64,000 nt of DNA, from NCBI RefSeq assembly GCF_040436345.1, contig NC_133230.1, positions 7,399,297 to 7,463,296 on the forward strand, in the 5' to 3' direction. Shown here piece after piece: positions 16,443 through 31,900 of this stretch (its first letter is position 1; every line of letters begins with the position of its first letter). The translations under genes and the position numbers were made by a program. The DNA comes from Pagrus major. Its lineage: Eukaryota > Chordata > Actinopteri > Spariformes > Sparidae. Under the pieces are notes generated by a model. The model had not been told where the DNA came from. It saw nothing but the letters and a program-made list of their open reading frames with translations, and made no database searches.

Positions 16443-19400
16443 ACAGCGCTCACACAGCCTCCCTGCACGCCCTGCCTGCTCTCACTGTGGTGTAAGCTGA
16501 TTCGGCCTGTGGTCTGCCTGGCGTTGTTAGCAACACCTCAGGCCAACAACGCCGTCCAAAAAACCTTAGAGGAAGCATGTCCACATTCTCTCGCACACAA
16601 GACGGAAACCAGAAACCACAAGAATGAAGAGCCGGGCCGCCACAGTTAATGGGCAAAGGCTAGCTTTACCCCCACAGTGTCATCTGTAGCTACTGTTCTG
16701 GAGAAGTGTTGAAACACACGTGGACTGAGAATGAAAGTTTCTCAAGGTTGAATATGCTTTTATATAGCTGGTAACTCTGTATATGTGTGCTCATGTGTTT
16801 TGTATGTATACATGACGTGTCCTTAGTGCCTGTCCTCTGTTTTATTTATAAAGTGTGAGAACAAGTAAGCAGAGTGGAGGGGAGTGTGTGTGTGTGTGTG
16901 TGTTGAGAGTGGAGGAGCAGATAAATGTGCAACCCCCCACAAGCTGCTCCGGGGGGTGGGGCAAGGAGTGAATTATTCATCCCACACGGGGACAGCCGAC
17001 TCTGGGCCTTGGTGAGGAGCGGGCCCTGCTGCCTCTGGATGCTCGGCTTTCATGAGAGGCAACTGGAGGGATCTACGAGGAGTTAGCCGAACAAAACTAG
17101 AGCTAACGGGGCCCGAGGGTGGGAGGAGGAGGAGGAGGAGGAGGAGAAGAAAGTGTGCGAGTGCTGAATGGAAAGAAAAAGGAGCTTGTGTGTGAGCAAG
17201 GGGGAATGAAAGAGAGAGGGGTGTTTGAGAGAAAGTGTTTGCGTCTTACCTGGCCATGGGGTCCCATCATGGGGTTGCTGGGGTTGTGTGGGGGGGGCTG
17301 TGCGTGGGGGGACTGCTGAGAGCCGGGTGGTCCCTTTAAGAAAGAAGAGCGATATCAGAGAGGGGAGGGGCCAAAAGAGCAAGGGGGGTTTTACACCTGG
17401 AGGAATTAGCCGGATCAAAATCATCAGAAAGGGGAGGACGAGAGAGAGGGGGGAGTCAACTGGGAGTTTTTAGATTTAGGAGGAAGAAGAGGAGCAAGGA
17501 GATGATGGATAAAGCTGGACTTTTTTGGGCAGATTCTTTCAAATCTGCAGTTAGATGATGTACGCCTTGAAAAAAAAAAAAAAATTATAACAGAATTTAA
17601 AGCCAAAGCTCAACAGGACAACACTTTTAATTTGCTTTCACGCAAGCAGAAATCAGTATTAAGCATGAATTATTTTCACAGAGATGATCCTTGGGACCCC
17701 TCAGGTCAGACATGTAGTTTTCCTCTAAACCACATGGGGGCAGCGTTGCCAAAGGCTCACTGCAACAGGACAGGCGGCAGCAGCAGCAGCAGCAGCAGGA
17801 CAGGCAGTAGTGGCAACTTCAAACCAAGATGATGCAGACAAAAACAAGTTTAAGTCAGGACTTGTTCCTGCTTATTGTAAACCTTCCTCTGTATGACAAA
17901 GTATCCCTGCTGTCCCCAACGAAAGAAACCCAGACACACTGCTGTGTTATTGCGGACATTTCACCCTAAGACAAGGGGTTAACGACCCCTAATAAATAAC
18001 TCATTATCTCTTTTACCATGTATCCCTCCAAGGCATGAGGACAAGGATTGCTCTGTGAGTTTGGGGGTTACATGTACCTACAGTTAGCCAGAGCGAGCAT
18101 GAAACTAATTCACTCTGACAGTGAAACTGCACAGACATTTGTCCCGAAACACCCGTGTTGTACAGTGTCAAGTGCAAACCAATGCACACAAACCAATCAT
18201 CCACATCTCAGAAATGTATAGGCCTTAAACATGAGTAGTACTGGATATTTAAAGCCTGCCAAGTAGCACTGAGAATTGAAACCTGTCAATAACCACAAAC
18301 AGCCAGTGAATATTTGGTCTACAGCTGCAGCTAATGATCATTTCAATTGTTGATTAATTTCTCGATTCAATGGTTAAATGTTTTGTCAATACAATATCAA
18401 AAAAACAGTAAGAAATGGCCATCACAACTTCCAAAAGCAGAGCAGCAACAATTAGACGATTAAAAGAAACTTAACTGGCAACAATTTTGATAATTGATTA
18501 TCGTTTCAGCCTCTTTTCAAGCAAAAATGTAAAGAAAAATAGCTGTTTCCTGCTTCTTAAATGCAAGTATATGCTGTTTTTCTTTGGGTTTTTGACTTTT
18601 GGGAGGATTATTCACAATCTTTGGCATTTAAAAGACTAAATGATTAATCAATTAATTGTGAAAGATTTAGAGATAATGAAAATAGTTAGCTGCAGCCCTG
18701 TACCTAGAGCTCGAGTTGAACAGTTAAAATCCAAAGAAAATCATTCTACTATTAAGTATAAGTAAACAAGGAAAAGCAACAGATATTCATATTTGAGAAG
18801 CTGAAACCATCAAATATTTTGAGTTCTGCCTAAAAAACTCTTACCAGTGACTAGTCCATGGGCTTATTGATTAATCAACTAATCGTTGCAGCTCTAATCC
18901 GGTCCGATTTGTAACAAACATCAGCTGATTGTACTGATGCACATACCTTTTATACCCACATACCAATTCAAATAGCTCAGCTTAGGGTATCTGCTGCTAC
19001 TGTTTGCTGATCTTATTTCAGCGTTTTTTTTTATCCTAATGTTGAAAGCTATACACCACACTGTGAGGAACTCGTTAGGATTTCTTTTTTATGTAAGGTA
19101 ACGAGACGCCAGGGATTGCTGTGGGGCTAAATACAGACGGTTTAATTGATGTAACTGATAGTGTAAAAACTGAACTTCATGATGACAGAATAGACAAAGA
19201 AACTGTATTTAATGTTCATAAATAATGTTGAATAATGGAGAATCACGATTTTCGAACAGATCTGATACAAGATTAATAGATTAGATATTTGAAAGGTAGA
19301 TTAACTGATTGACTAAGAATTGTTATTGTTGGTTCCAGCTTCTTAACTGTGATTATTTGCTGTTTTTTGTGGCTATATGGTGGTAAATGTAATATCTTTG

Positions 19401-22400
19401 CATACTGAACTGGTGGTCGAGACATTTGAAGACATCACCTTTTTTATTTGGGTTATTTTCTGACACTTTATAGACCAATGTGCAAGCAAACTTACAACTG
19501 TTATGGTACTACACCTTCATCAGGCAAACTGTTTCTTAAAAAGAAACCCATCTTAAATAGTGAGTGGCTGCAAGCCTGCAACCAATCACATTCCCCACAT
19601 GAAATATATAAAGATAATTGTCAGATAAACAAACATCAATTTCCTCTCTGAAAGATATAATTACATGATGCTAGAGAAGGAAAATATTGTACACTGTAAC
19701 GAGCACAGTACACCCAAATTTTACACATAAATGGATTTAAAAAAAAGGTGTCATATTTAATGTTTACTGCAGTATTTTTTGCAATTTTCTATCCAGGAAA
19801 AGAAAAACTGCACATGTTTCTCCATGTACATTCAGCTTTATTACATTTATCTTTTAAGAAAAATCTAAAATGTTATGATCTTAATTTTGTGTCATTTTTT
19901 CCCTGTGGTATTGAATATTCATACTTTTCAAGGTATCGTATCCAAGTCAAAAATTCCAATGGCACATAGAGCACAAACCATAATTGCAGCAAACAACCAA
20001 ACCTTTCCCATTACAATAAGGTCCCTTGAACGCAACATGCACACAAACACACACACACACACAAACCCTCGCCTCACTCCCCCACCAATGTTATAAATAG
20101 CACTTCCATGCGTCTCTCCTCACCCTCTCTCCCCCCACCCTTTCCCTTTGCGTATTCACAGTCGTACTCTCACTAATCCCCCACCACCACCACCCTCTCA
20201 GCACATTGCCTCGTTCTCAGCAAGCAAACAATGGAGTGGTAGGTAGCCACAGAAACAAACACTGGGCCAATGATCTTTCACATTTCCCTCTCTTCTTCCT
20301 CTCACCATCATTCCCTCTCTCTCTATCCAACGTGTCACTCGCTTTCTCGCTCCTACTCTTCTCCACCACCTTATCGTGCCTCCTGCCAAATGCCAGTGCT
20401 GTCCATCACACCGCTGCCTCACCGAGGATGTGTGTGTGTTTGTTTGTGGATGTGTGCGCCTGCGTGTGTTTGTACATGTATCTGTGTGTGTGTCGTTCTC
20501 GTCACTCTTCAGACAGCCATCTCCCACACTAAAACCTTTCTCTTCACAGAGCTGGGACAGGTCAGAGACAGAGACGGAGATGGAGACGAGGGAGTGGAGA
20601 GGAGAGGAGAGGATGAATACGGGATGGTTGAATCACGAAACGGCCGAAAAGCAAACCACAGATGAATGAACATCAGAGGCTCTGGTGGGTGTAAGAGGAA
20701 AAATAAGTGGCAGAGTTGGAATTTGTGGTGTCATCTGATCAAACTCGATGACTGATTTCAGAGTGAAGGACTTCATGACTACTGGGAATCTGATTGAATA
20801 TGGCAATATTTGCCGTCATGTGCGATATTTTTCAATATCGAATATTAAACAGCTGTGTGATTCTTCGCCTGAGAGAAACTGCTTTGACTGCAATTTAAAT
20901 ATTAATTATAATTTATCACAGTTATTACTGTTATTTCTCACCTGGCTGGCCCCCTAGAGTTTAGAGGGAAGGGAACCGAACCGGTGACAGTACAGTTCAT
21001 AGTGTTGTACAGGTTGCTGCAAAGGGGAGAGGCGATAATATTGTCTATCGCAATTATATTTTAATTGTTTTACATAAATATTTTACAAACATTAGTTACA
21101 CTAGGAAAGCTCAGGACATGTCCCCACTACGTTTTGAAATGACCAGTTTTGTCCCGCTCACTTTTTGAAAGAATAACTAGTTAAAAATATGATAAAAAAA
21201 ATAAATAAAAAATAGCTTGCACCAATTTACAAATGAGATTAAATGAATTTTGATGTGCCATTATGCATTTTTTTTCCCAGTCGTAATAATCTGCCCAGAG
21301 CTCATACAATTCCCTCATTACATTGCCTAAAGTGGCATACTGTATGTTAAAGACCACTTAAATAATGTTTTTTTCCATCTGAGCCCTTTTCAACACAAAG
21401 TTACTGCATTGCCTGCTGATACCAGGTTGGCTCTATTAATTTGTCTGTTAGCTTTTCCTTTAAAGAGCTGTTTTGACAGGAAAGGGATTACTGAAATTTT
21501 GGTGATTTTTGCGTTTTTAATTGAAGAGTTAAGTAAGTCTTCTTTAAAACTACCTTTAAATAGACTGTATTTTAAGACGCAAGACAGCCTCTCCCTGTGC
21601 TGCAGGTAGATTTCGAGGAACATGCAAATATTGCCTAGAATGTAGAGGATTTGTGTTTGAAGAGTCAGAGATGGATGACCAGCAGACAGACGGAGAGAGA
21701 TAAGAGTGTTGTTGTAGCGATGAAGAGATGGAGGAGTGAACAGGATGGTGACAGAGGGGGTAAATCATACCTGGAAGAAGCCCGGGGGCATGGGACCGCC
21801 TGGCATGGCGTCATTCGGGGGCATGTTGCCCATCACTGGGCTGGGCGCTGCCGCTGCGCTCTGAAACACAAAACAAGGTGATTAAATGTGGTGTTTTGTG
21901 TGCTACTGTATGTACTGTATATCTCTTTGACTGCTCTACAGTAATATTTATGCACGTGATGCATTGGCCAGCAAATTACTACAGGGGGCAGTGTCTGCTC
22001 CTGCAATCACAGCAGACTCCTGCCCCCCCACCCCACCTCATCTAAAGTTTAATCGTTAATTCAGAAATGTGTCCTCTCTTAAGAACTTTGAACTGTTTCC
22101 TCATCTCTGTGGTAGAGAGAGGAGAAGGCATCTCCTCTCTCTCTGTGTGTGTGTGTGAACTTACAGAAGAAGAAAAGTTAAAGGAGAATTTCCACCAAAA
22201 CGTTATTCTTATGTTCTTTAAGAGTCAGCTCTCTGGGACAAACATTCATGAAGTTTCATTGATTCAAGACCGTAAACAGAAAAGACTGCAGCAGTCCTCT
22301 GACCTACACCATCGTTCACACTGCTGTCAATTGTTCTTAACTGACCAGGCTGATATACACACCCAAATGTGGTTATCAAACACTCATGACTGAGATATGG

Positions 22401-25400
22401 AACAGAGGCTGGATATTTTAAGGTTTAACAATAAACTTAATTGTCTGAAATGACATCAGTGCACTGAAACAGTCAACTTAGTGGGGATTTAATAATCAAA
22501 AATTATCACAAGCATCTTTTGTAATCTCTAAAAAAGTTTTCATATTGGTGCATATCAGGCAACACATAGTGATTAAGTATCTATGATAGGCCAATATCAG
22601 CCGGTTTTATCGGTATACATCAATATATCAGTCGAGGTCTTCAAAGACGAGACAAAAAAAAATTCATACTGTTATAAAGTGATTTTTTTCCTCACAGTTT
22701 CAGAGGCTGTAGATGGTGTTGTATTGCAACAGGATGAATGAGATAGTGTATTTTTGTATACAGTATTTTTGGTATCATTTAACACAAATACAGATTGTTC
22801 CCCTTCTTTCATTAAAAACATGTTTACAAATGACCAACTTTTACCGTGAAGGTTATTATGGTTTGGAAGTTTATAAGGTTTAACTTATCTTATTTGGTGA
22901 GGTTCATTTTTATTAATTCATCTTATTTTTTCAGTTTTAACATTCTACTGCTTGTGTTAGTTTATAAAAAGTATAGTTTTATAGTGTGTTGTCACAATTT
23001 TAAATATTAACAATAAATATATAACACTGTAATAAGAGCTTGCATATCTTCCTCTCCTCTAACTAATTAAAGGTCTGTCTAGAAATACACTCATGCATTT
23101 TTTATAACTGGCATGATTGGATTTTCTTTCCCTGATTTATATCCTCATACCTTCATTTCTATACTTGTCTATTATAACTTTATTTATTTTATCATAATTG
23201 TAAATAAGATCAAATAATTTAAACTATGTACATATAGTAACAAGTCATCAGCAAATAAGTTTAGTTTGTAGTGTTTTTCTAACCTATTAAGGGGTACTAG
23301 ACTGCCGATGAAGAAGGCTGCAGTACAAACTTACTCTTAATCCTTGGGTCTGGAGGAAAGCCTTGTCACTTCTGCTTAACTACCATTACTATTTCTAGTT
23401 ATTGTTGGTGCTTAATTTTCTGACAAGTTTACTAGTTTACCATTTATTATTGAGAAACCTACTTACATGCAGTTTATCGTTTCCTCCCTATTTTTCCAGT
23501 CTATGCTGGATTATGTCCTGATGAGGGGAGGTAATCTAAAAGGACATGAGTTTTTCTATTATTGTGGTATTTGTATGTATTGTTGCTATTCATAGTCATT
23601 TAATTTTCTGAGAATTTTACTATTTACAATGTTTCTAATTGTGAACAGCCCACATGTAGCTGATTGCCCCCTCCTGCTTGCGCTTGATTAGGTTGCAATT
23701 TAGGGAGGTTATTTACAAGGATGTAAGTCTCTGTATTGTTTGACTCTGATGAAGACGCACGTGGTGTCTACGTGTTTACGTCAAGCTACATTTCTGAAGT
23801 TTCACCCAATACTAGAATTTCGGGCGGTAGGTCATATCGGCTGATGCTAGTTTATTCAGTGAGTAGCCGTCTCTGCAGCCAGTGTCTGTACTCAACTAAA
23901 GATTATTATGAGGTAAAAGAAGCATCACTCGACCAACAGAGTGATATGTCTTCTTTCTGCCTGACTGCCTCAGTCAATTTCAGGAGTCACATTCTTCAAG
24001 TTTTTTTTTTAATCAGGTCCTCCAGTATTTTGGATGAAGTAGCTCTTCAGTGGGCTGTTATTCGATGAATATACGTATCAAATTTGATTCTGTATTGTTA
24101 GATATATTAAAGGTGCTCTGTGGAACTACTGTGTTGCGCCGGAAGCCGGTTGTAAGTTTACGTTAGCTACTGTTGCTCTCTGTTAGCGGAGCGGAGAGAA
24201 GCACTGAGACGAGGCACTCGAGAACGTGCATACAGTCACATCATTTTGGAAAACCCGACCCGAGTCCTTCACAGAGAAACCCACAGTCCAGCAGCATTAA
24301 ATAACTTTAACAAAGCGTCCACAGGCTTGTATAGGCAACTGAGAAAGACACCTTACTTTACAATCCGCTCACATATGGCGGAAAAAAGTAAATTAGAACA
24401 AATTCTTACATAGAGCCCCTGTAACAGCTGTAACCATGTCAAAAAATATCACAGTTTCATGGTATCACCCTAAATGTTATAACACATACACAAGTCACTT
24501 AAACCTGGCGAGAGCTTATCGATTATCTACCTCAGCACAACAATACTACTGTTTCCAGTCTCCTTAACGTCAGTCAAACAATATGGAAAAACAAAACTAG
24601 AATCTAGGATAGAGGAGAGGGGGTGAATGATTCAGCCCGGGAGTTAAATATGATATAACTGTATTCTTGTCAACACACATAGATGGAGACGCGTGTTCAG
24701 AGTGCTTACATAAGCACGCCGGAACAAACACACAAATGCACGCAAACACACGAGCGCGCATCGCACACATACACACACACACACACAAAGAGTTGCATCA
24801 CAGGCTCATAAAGTGCGGCCCTTCAGTACAGAGAGGCAGACAGGAGGGAACCGCAGGCTACAGGACCAGAACAGGGAGGGGGTTTAAGACCCAGGGGAGG
24901 GAGGGAGGGAGTCACACTCACAAACACACACACACACACACTCACACACGTAGCGTTCCACCAGCACGCACACCTAACGAACACACTACACCCATGTGAC
25001 ACATACGGTGTGCTTGGACAACAACGCATGCTACCAATTACACGCATGTACACAAATACAGTCGCTGCTCTTCTTCTCTGGACTATCGGAAACCAACACA
25101 CATATTAACTGAAGAATTACACACATATACACACCGACACACACAGACACACACACACCTCCCCCCATCTTTATGCTAATTCTGCTAGTGAACATGAGCA
25201 GGCCACTGAGTCCCTGGGGAAGAAGCAGGGTCGGCTGCCTCTTTCTCTCCTCCTCCATCCTCCCTCCCTCCCTCCTTCCTATCCATCTCCCTCACTTCTC
25301 TTCTTCTGCACACTTTTCTCTCCATCTCTTCTCCTCTCCGTGACCCCCTTCACTTATTTTCCCGGCATTGGCGCACACACACACGCACACGAAACACGCA

Positions 25401-28400
25401 CACCTTTTTCCCTGTGCCCCAACCCCTGTACTATTCCTCCCCATCACAACCTCTCCTCCCCTCAGCCCCCCCAGTAGGGTGTCAGCAGCTTGCAGAAGCT
25501 GTTGCTATGGAGACAGGTCCTATCTGCACTCTGTCCCCCTGGCATCCCCCGCTCCAGGAGCGCAGAGAGAGAGGGAGAGGGAGAGAGAGAGGGAGAGAGA
25601 GAATAAGAAGATGCAGGAGAGAGAGTGAGATAGAGGAGTGAGAGAGTGAGTTAGAAGATACAAGAGTGAGTCAGAAAAAAGCGCAATAGAAAATGTTAAA
25701 AGGAGAAAGATTTGTGTTCACAATCAATCACCTGGACGCAATATTGTTATCGACTATTAATGATCGACTATCTATCTGCTTGTGCATTTCACAATTTGCT
25801 GATTGAAATTGAACGAGCAAGGCGGAGAGAGCGCACCGTTGCCAGCAGCAAAGGTAGATTTAGTATGCAGTCGGTCTTTATTAAAACCAACTGGCCTGGG
25901 GAAATACGAAAGGATCCAACAGTGCTTTTCTAGTTTTTGTAGTGGCGCCCACAGTGCCGCCTATATCTACCTTTCCATTTCAGCTCGACGCTCAGAAGTG
26001 GCAGACTGTCAGGAAGCCGTTTGACAAGCCTGCCTCCTTGAATCAGAATAACTCGATTCACCAAGAAAGTAAATCTACAGGAATTTGTCTTGTTGACTCT
26101 GTCGCAGGTAAACAATGATGCAGACAGAACACACAGGTAGGTAAGGAGACAACAAGCGTGCACCTTTCTGCAAAGAAACAAGACGGCAGAACAATCCCGA
26201 GCAGACATTAGTGCTGCACTAATTAGTTGATATAATGAACATGGCTTTTTGTAGTAGAGTTGAATTATTCATTTTTAGGCTGAATGTATGGAGAGGAACG
26301 TCTGTAAATGAATGAGCGTGCAAAAGGAAGCACAACTTGAAAGAGCTTTAATGCCTGACATGCAGCAGGAAGGAGAAGAAGAAGAATACATTTCTTTCAT
26401 TGAAGTTGGCTGAAAAGTTCAACAAAACCCACGGGACACATTTTCAAATGTCTGGGAATATTTACACTGTTTAAACTGTGAACTATATTTTAATGGCCCT
26501 CCTCGGCAGCGCTACACAAACACGACGTCAAAGCATCCCGGAGCCACGTCTGCAGTTTTTATGTTACCTGACTATCAGTAACACAGTATCCTGACTACAT
26601 ACCTGAACTGTAGCTCCTCGCTGTTGCTTTGGTAGTTTTGGATGGAGAACTGCTAACTTCACCTTTATTTTACAGCGTAATATAACATTTAAGAATCGGC
26701 AGATTGGGTCACTAGATTGAGAAAAACCTACTTGAACTATTTGCTGTTTTTGAAACTCGAAATGACGTAATGACGCATCAGACCTTCATCGGCTCTCCTG
26801 GTGGCCATAGCATGTGGCCACAATGTTTGAATCTGGCTAGTGACCCTGCATGTGTCCTCCATCAAAAAATACATTTAAATTAAGGGTGATGAAGCATTAA
26901 TCATTACATTAGTTGACAGAATTAATTGGCTATAATTTTGAAAATCAATTTATCTGCCCAAAATAAACTGGTTCCAGCTTTGCAAAATAAAAGCTTACCT
27001 GCTTTAAGTCGTCTTAAGCCCTATTTGTTTGGGACTAGTATTACCAGGGGACCTTGTTAGCGTTGTGTGCGATGCATTTGCACAGGATAAGCAAAGACAG
27101 TATTTTAAATCATATTTACTGACATTCTCTCCAGGTTATGATGTCAAGGCTCTGTGTAACACCAACTTGCAGAAGCAGAGTGTCTGTTCTTCACATTTTT
27201 AATATAGTTTAGAGTTCATATGCTCACTTACGGTATGTGTCATAAGCATGAATAAACATTTGCAGCTCATTTAGATCAAGGAAAAGATGCTTTGTGGTTG
27301 CACTTGGGTAGGACCAACCTTTTGTTACTCCTGAACTTCTCTGTCACGCATTTTACATTTTAATAATGCTGTTAAACAAAAAGCCACAATCACATTTTGT
27401 ACTCGTTCTGTCTGACAATAGAACCGTTTTCTGTTGTCAGAGAAGAAACACAACCCCGAATCACATTTGGAGTTTGCATGTGTATAATATCATCACATGA
27501 CCTCTGTGTTTGTAGTAAAGTAAAGTAAAAATTCCTCCACATATTGACTACCATGTTTCACCAAATACCACACATGGCAGATTTGCATGGGATTAAGATC
27601 ACAGACATCTTCTGCAGTCATTACAAATTACTAGAGGTCCCCAGGTAATACAAGTCCTTTGCGAAAAAGAGCTTTATAGGATAATACGCAGAATATCTTT
27701 GCGTTTGGGACTGTTGGTTAGACATAACAAGTATCATCTTTAGACTTCACCCTGGGCTACAAACTTTCTGACATGTTATAGACCAAACAATTAATCAAGA
27801 ACAACTAGGCAGAATAATCAATCAAGATAATCAAGAAAAAACAGAAATAATGCATTTGAATATATTACTGACACAGAGCCAGGTATCAGTTTGTTGATGC
27901 TCACAAGCTACTCAGATAAGGTCACTGAAGCTTCTTCTTCCAGGTCTGAGGGAGCTTATCTGGTTTGGTTTGCAGGAAGCAGGTTTAGATCTCGCTTCAG
28001 GCAAAAAAGCTGCAGACAAGTAACATAAAGCAACAACCTTTGATTCCTGTTAACATTCACTCCGCTTCTATCGTGTAATGAATGATATCCACCTCCCTGT
28101 GGCACCAATATTCAAACACTGACGTTGTGGCTCCCTGTGAGGACACCATGTTGTGTTTGCTTTTCCGTTTTAGTACAAACCTACAACGTTGATGAATAAT
28201 CTATCAGAGAACAAAAGACTAATGATCTGATTGGCTGCTACAGTACAGTATGTAGATGGGCTATACAGAATAGCATTGATCCCTCCATCTCCATTTCCCT
28301 CTCCCTTTCTCCCTCACCCATAGGACCTACCGGACAGATCAATAGTGCTCAACACATTATTGACCTCCGCCTGATACCTTTCACAGGGATAAAGACAGAG

Positions 28401-28926
28401 ACATAAACAGTGGATGGAGCGAGGGGAGAGGTAGGAAGAGACGGGCAACGTATCCGTGTGTGTGTCTGTATTTATGTGTGTCCCTGCCTGGAGTGGGTAC
28501 TAATCTACATTCTGGTTCACACTGATATGTACCTCATCACTGTCTCCTTGACCTGCTGTCCTTAGCGCACAGAGAGAGGGAGAGTAAGAGGGAGGAGGAG
28601 GAGGAAGGGGAGGAGGAGGTGAAGGAGTGAGGATGGAAAAGAGAGTGAGGAGTGTGTGGAGGAAAAAATAGCTGACTGTGGCGATCTAGCTAATTTATCA
28701 GCCCAGTCAAAACAAGTGTGTTTCGCTCTGGAGCAACAGGATACGGCTGCTACTCTCACCGTCACGTCTGACAAACAAATGCACTCACACACACAATCTC
28801 TGAAAGCCCAGCTGGTCCTCTAAACTGGCACACCGAACACACGCACATGCACGCACAAACACACACGCTTCCCCAAACGCCGCTGCCAAGGTAGCGGTGC
28901 TGAACCAGACGGGCGGGCTCGTGCAC

Positions 28927-28963
<37 letters not shown>

Positions 28964-31900
28964 ACCGGATGACAGCACTAATACATGCTGCAGACACAAC
29001 ATCCACTTAGCCAACACTCCAGAGGGAAGGCAGAGAAGGCGAAAGACAAGAATATGGAGAACAACTGTGAACCAGAATATCACTTCAGCTACAACAGGAG
29101 ATCTTCTCCACACTCTGGCATCAACAGTTAAACATAGATGCTGATGTTACACTTCTTATTAAAATGTAAATAACAAAATGGCACCCTAATCGTCCACACA
29201 CATAAAACTCAGTCAACCCTAATCAGAACCCTGAACACATGCCCTTTCTACTCCACCAACATGTTTGTGTTCATGCAGGGGTTGAGTCAAATTAAAGTAG
29301 GGATGTATGCGATTGGTTGATAAGTCAATTAAACGTTGCCCATTAAAAGATGACCAAATGACCTGGTGTGGAGTGGAAGTGGCCAAAAAAATCCACAATG
29401 GTGCTCCGCTACCTCATAGTTATGTCAAGTAACAAATGAATGATTCACAAAATTAGACTAATATCGGCTAGTACTATCAAACTTTTTGTATCAGTGTGAA
29501 ACTGAGAATATCACCTGTATAATTCAATACCTTTATTTTCCATCCCTCGTGTATTTCCCACAGTCTGAAGCTACAGTCGTCTGTTCTGCTGCAGTTTCAC
29601 ATTCCTTCCCAGGCTTGAACACAAAGAGACAAACTGCTGCCTTTACTCCTCTAACACATCAGGCTGTTCAACATGTGTACTGCAGTTTTTCCCAACTTTA
29701 TCACGCAGCTAATTATCAAGTTTAATGGAGCTCTTGTCACTGTTTTTTTTATTACAGCACACTGAAACTGCTGGTAGAGAGAAGAGGCAGAACAGAGATT
29801 AAGGCTGAATGCATGTAACCATCTTTTGGGAGAAATGAGCTTCTTTTGATTCAAAAGTGATTAGGATTATTTTGGCTTTAAAGGAACGTCAGAAAATTGC
29901 TGGACAATGTTAGTGAAGGGAGCCAGTTTCAATGGACTCGTCTAAAAACTGAAAACTGACTTCTGGTGGGTAAACCAAACCTGCAGCATGACAGACAGCC
30001 GTTAACTGTAACTAATACAGCTGGGTTTAAATATTTCATGAGCATTTAAGGCAAAGGAAAAACTAAAATGACACCACCCTGTAAGGCATCAGAAGGTATT
30101 TGAAAACCCTGAAATGTACACTAAAAAAAATGAGGCTTCCAGTGCTTTGTGCTGTTTGTGCTTGGAAAAAGGTGGATTTAGACAGGCAGATAAGATTGTT
30201 GCATATTTAAGACAATTAATATATTGCATTGTGCATTGTTGTTTCAATCTCTTCAAAATAAGTGCTAACGAGTATAATTTTCGATGGGTTGGAGCCATTA
30301 TTTTACTAAAGTATAAGCGCTTATTTTCCTAAAATAGCCCATACCCAAATGCCCCATTTAATGTTAAATAAAGCTGCCTTCAGTGTTATGGATTTAAACG
30401 CACATAAACCTCATGACTCCATTTAAATTAAAAGACAACAAAGTCTATTTTCCATTTTCCCCCTTCTCTCACACTTTGACATTTGCCCACTCAGCTCCAT
30501 TTTCAAATACCTCAACTGTCTCTCGCTCGTGTCTTCATGTTGTCTAGGCTGCCCTCTCCTCCTCGGCACTACTAGGCATTGTGGGTAAACAGCTAGATTA
30601 GCCAATCAATCTTCTCTTGGGAGCAGAGGTAGTAGTGTTGGTGAGGGAGGAGGGGGTCAGCGGCGAGATAGAGGGAGAGCGGGAAAGGAGGAGGAGAGTT
30701 GGAGAGAGGGAGTGAGCGATAAGGCGAGTGAGATGAGTGGGGGGCGGGGGGGAAGCAGAGAGTAAGAGATATAGTAAAGAGGGTGGGAGGGAGGAAAGGA
30801 GGTATGATGGAGCTAAGGTGCAGATGTGGAGGTGTCGGAGAAGAAACAAGATGTAAAGAAAAAAGGGGTTGGAGTGTGAAAGAAGTGATAAATGTCGGCA
30901 GAAGATCATAAATGCCGGTAAAACCAGAAAGGGCTGCGATGAAGGAATTAAGAAGCATCAACAACTTAACTGCGGGTTGACACAGTGTTGGCAGCAGATT
31001 TAAGACTGTACATTCATTAACACCTGTTTCTATACTTTTAAAATGTATCATGTTATGTTCATTAATTGTGCGACCAAGCGATGCGTAGTTGTGCACGCTT
31101 ATCACAGGTTGCATATGTCTGTAATAGAGCGGGACTGATTAAATCAATTTGTTAGCTGTTAAATTAATCGGCAACTATTTTGATTATCGGTTTGACTAAA
31201 TTTAAAAAAGGTCTGAATTTTCTGATGGCAGCTTCTTAAATGTAAATATTTCCTGGTTTCTTTCCTCCTCTATGACAGTAAACTGAATATCTTCAGGCTG
31301 TGGACAAAACAACACATTTAAGGACAAAACAAACATAACTACCACATTTCTATGACATTCTCTATTGTTTCTATGCCATCTGAAGATTGACAGGCGCTCT
31401 AGATTAAGTCATCTTGTTGCACTCTCTTCTCCTCTAATAGTTTAATGGCAGCCAACTGTAACATTAGTGCCAGCAGATTTCTGTCTAGATGTGCCCTACC
31501 CCTAACATTTGCATATACACCAGGAGTGTACAGACATGCATGTTGATTTGCATTTTCTTTAACCAATTATATGCAAATTTGGTTAACATTTGTGCTAAAT
31601 TTGAATGGGAGCTGCACGATATGGAAAAAATAAAATCATGTTGGGGTTAATTTTAAATATATTGTGATTGCAATATGATTCACGATTAGTTAGAAAACTA
31701 ACTTATCACAAAAATTGTGGTTTCTGCAATTTGGATGTTACACTTGACCATATTGTGTTTTTGATAATGTTTTGGTTAATTATGCAGCCTTGACTTGGAT
31801 GGAAACTTGGCTTTTGAGCTGTGAGCAGTTCAATGAAAGGGTGACGTTACCTGATCAGACCGTTTCATTTCTAGTCATGAAGAGGTAAAGCCCAAGGTTT

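Larger units (their letters stand above)
17334..21770 (-). other. ssbp4 intron 5
   Basis: A 4.4-kb intron holding a (CAG)n-like run at 17771-17798, several family A MITE remnants at 18320-18900 and 19270-19480, CA/GT tracts around 20042-20065 and 20428-20492, and AT-rich filler. No coding exon or RNA gene recognised. Confidence 0.7.
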
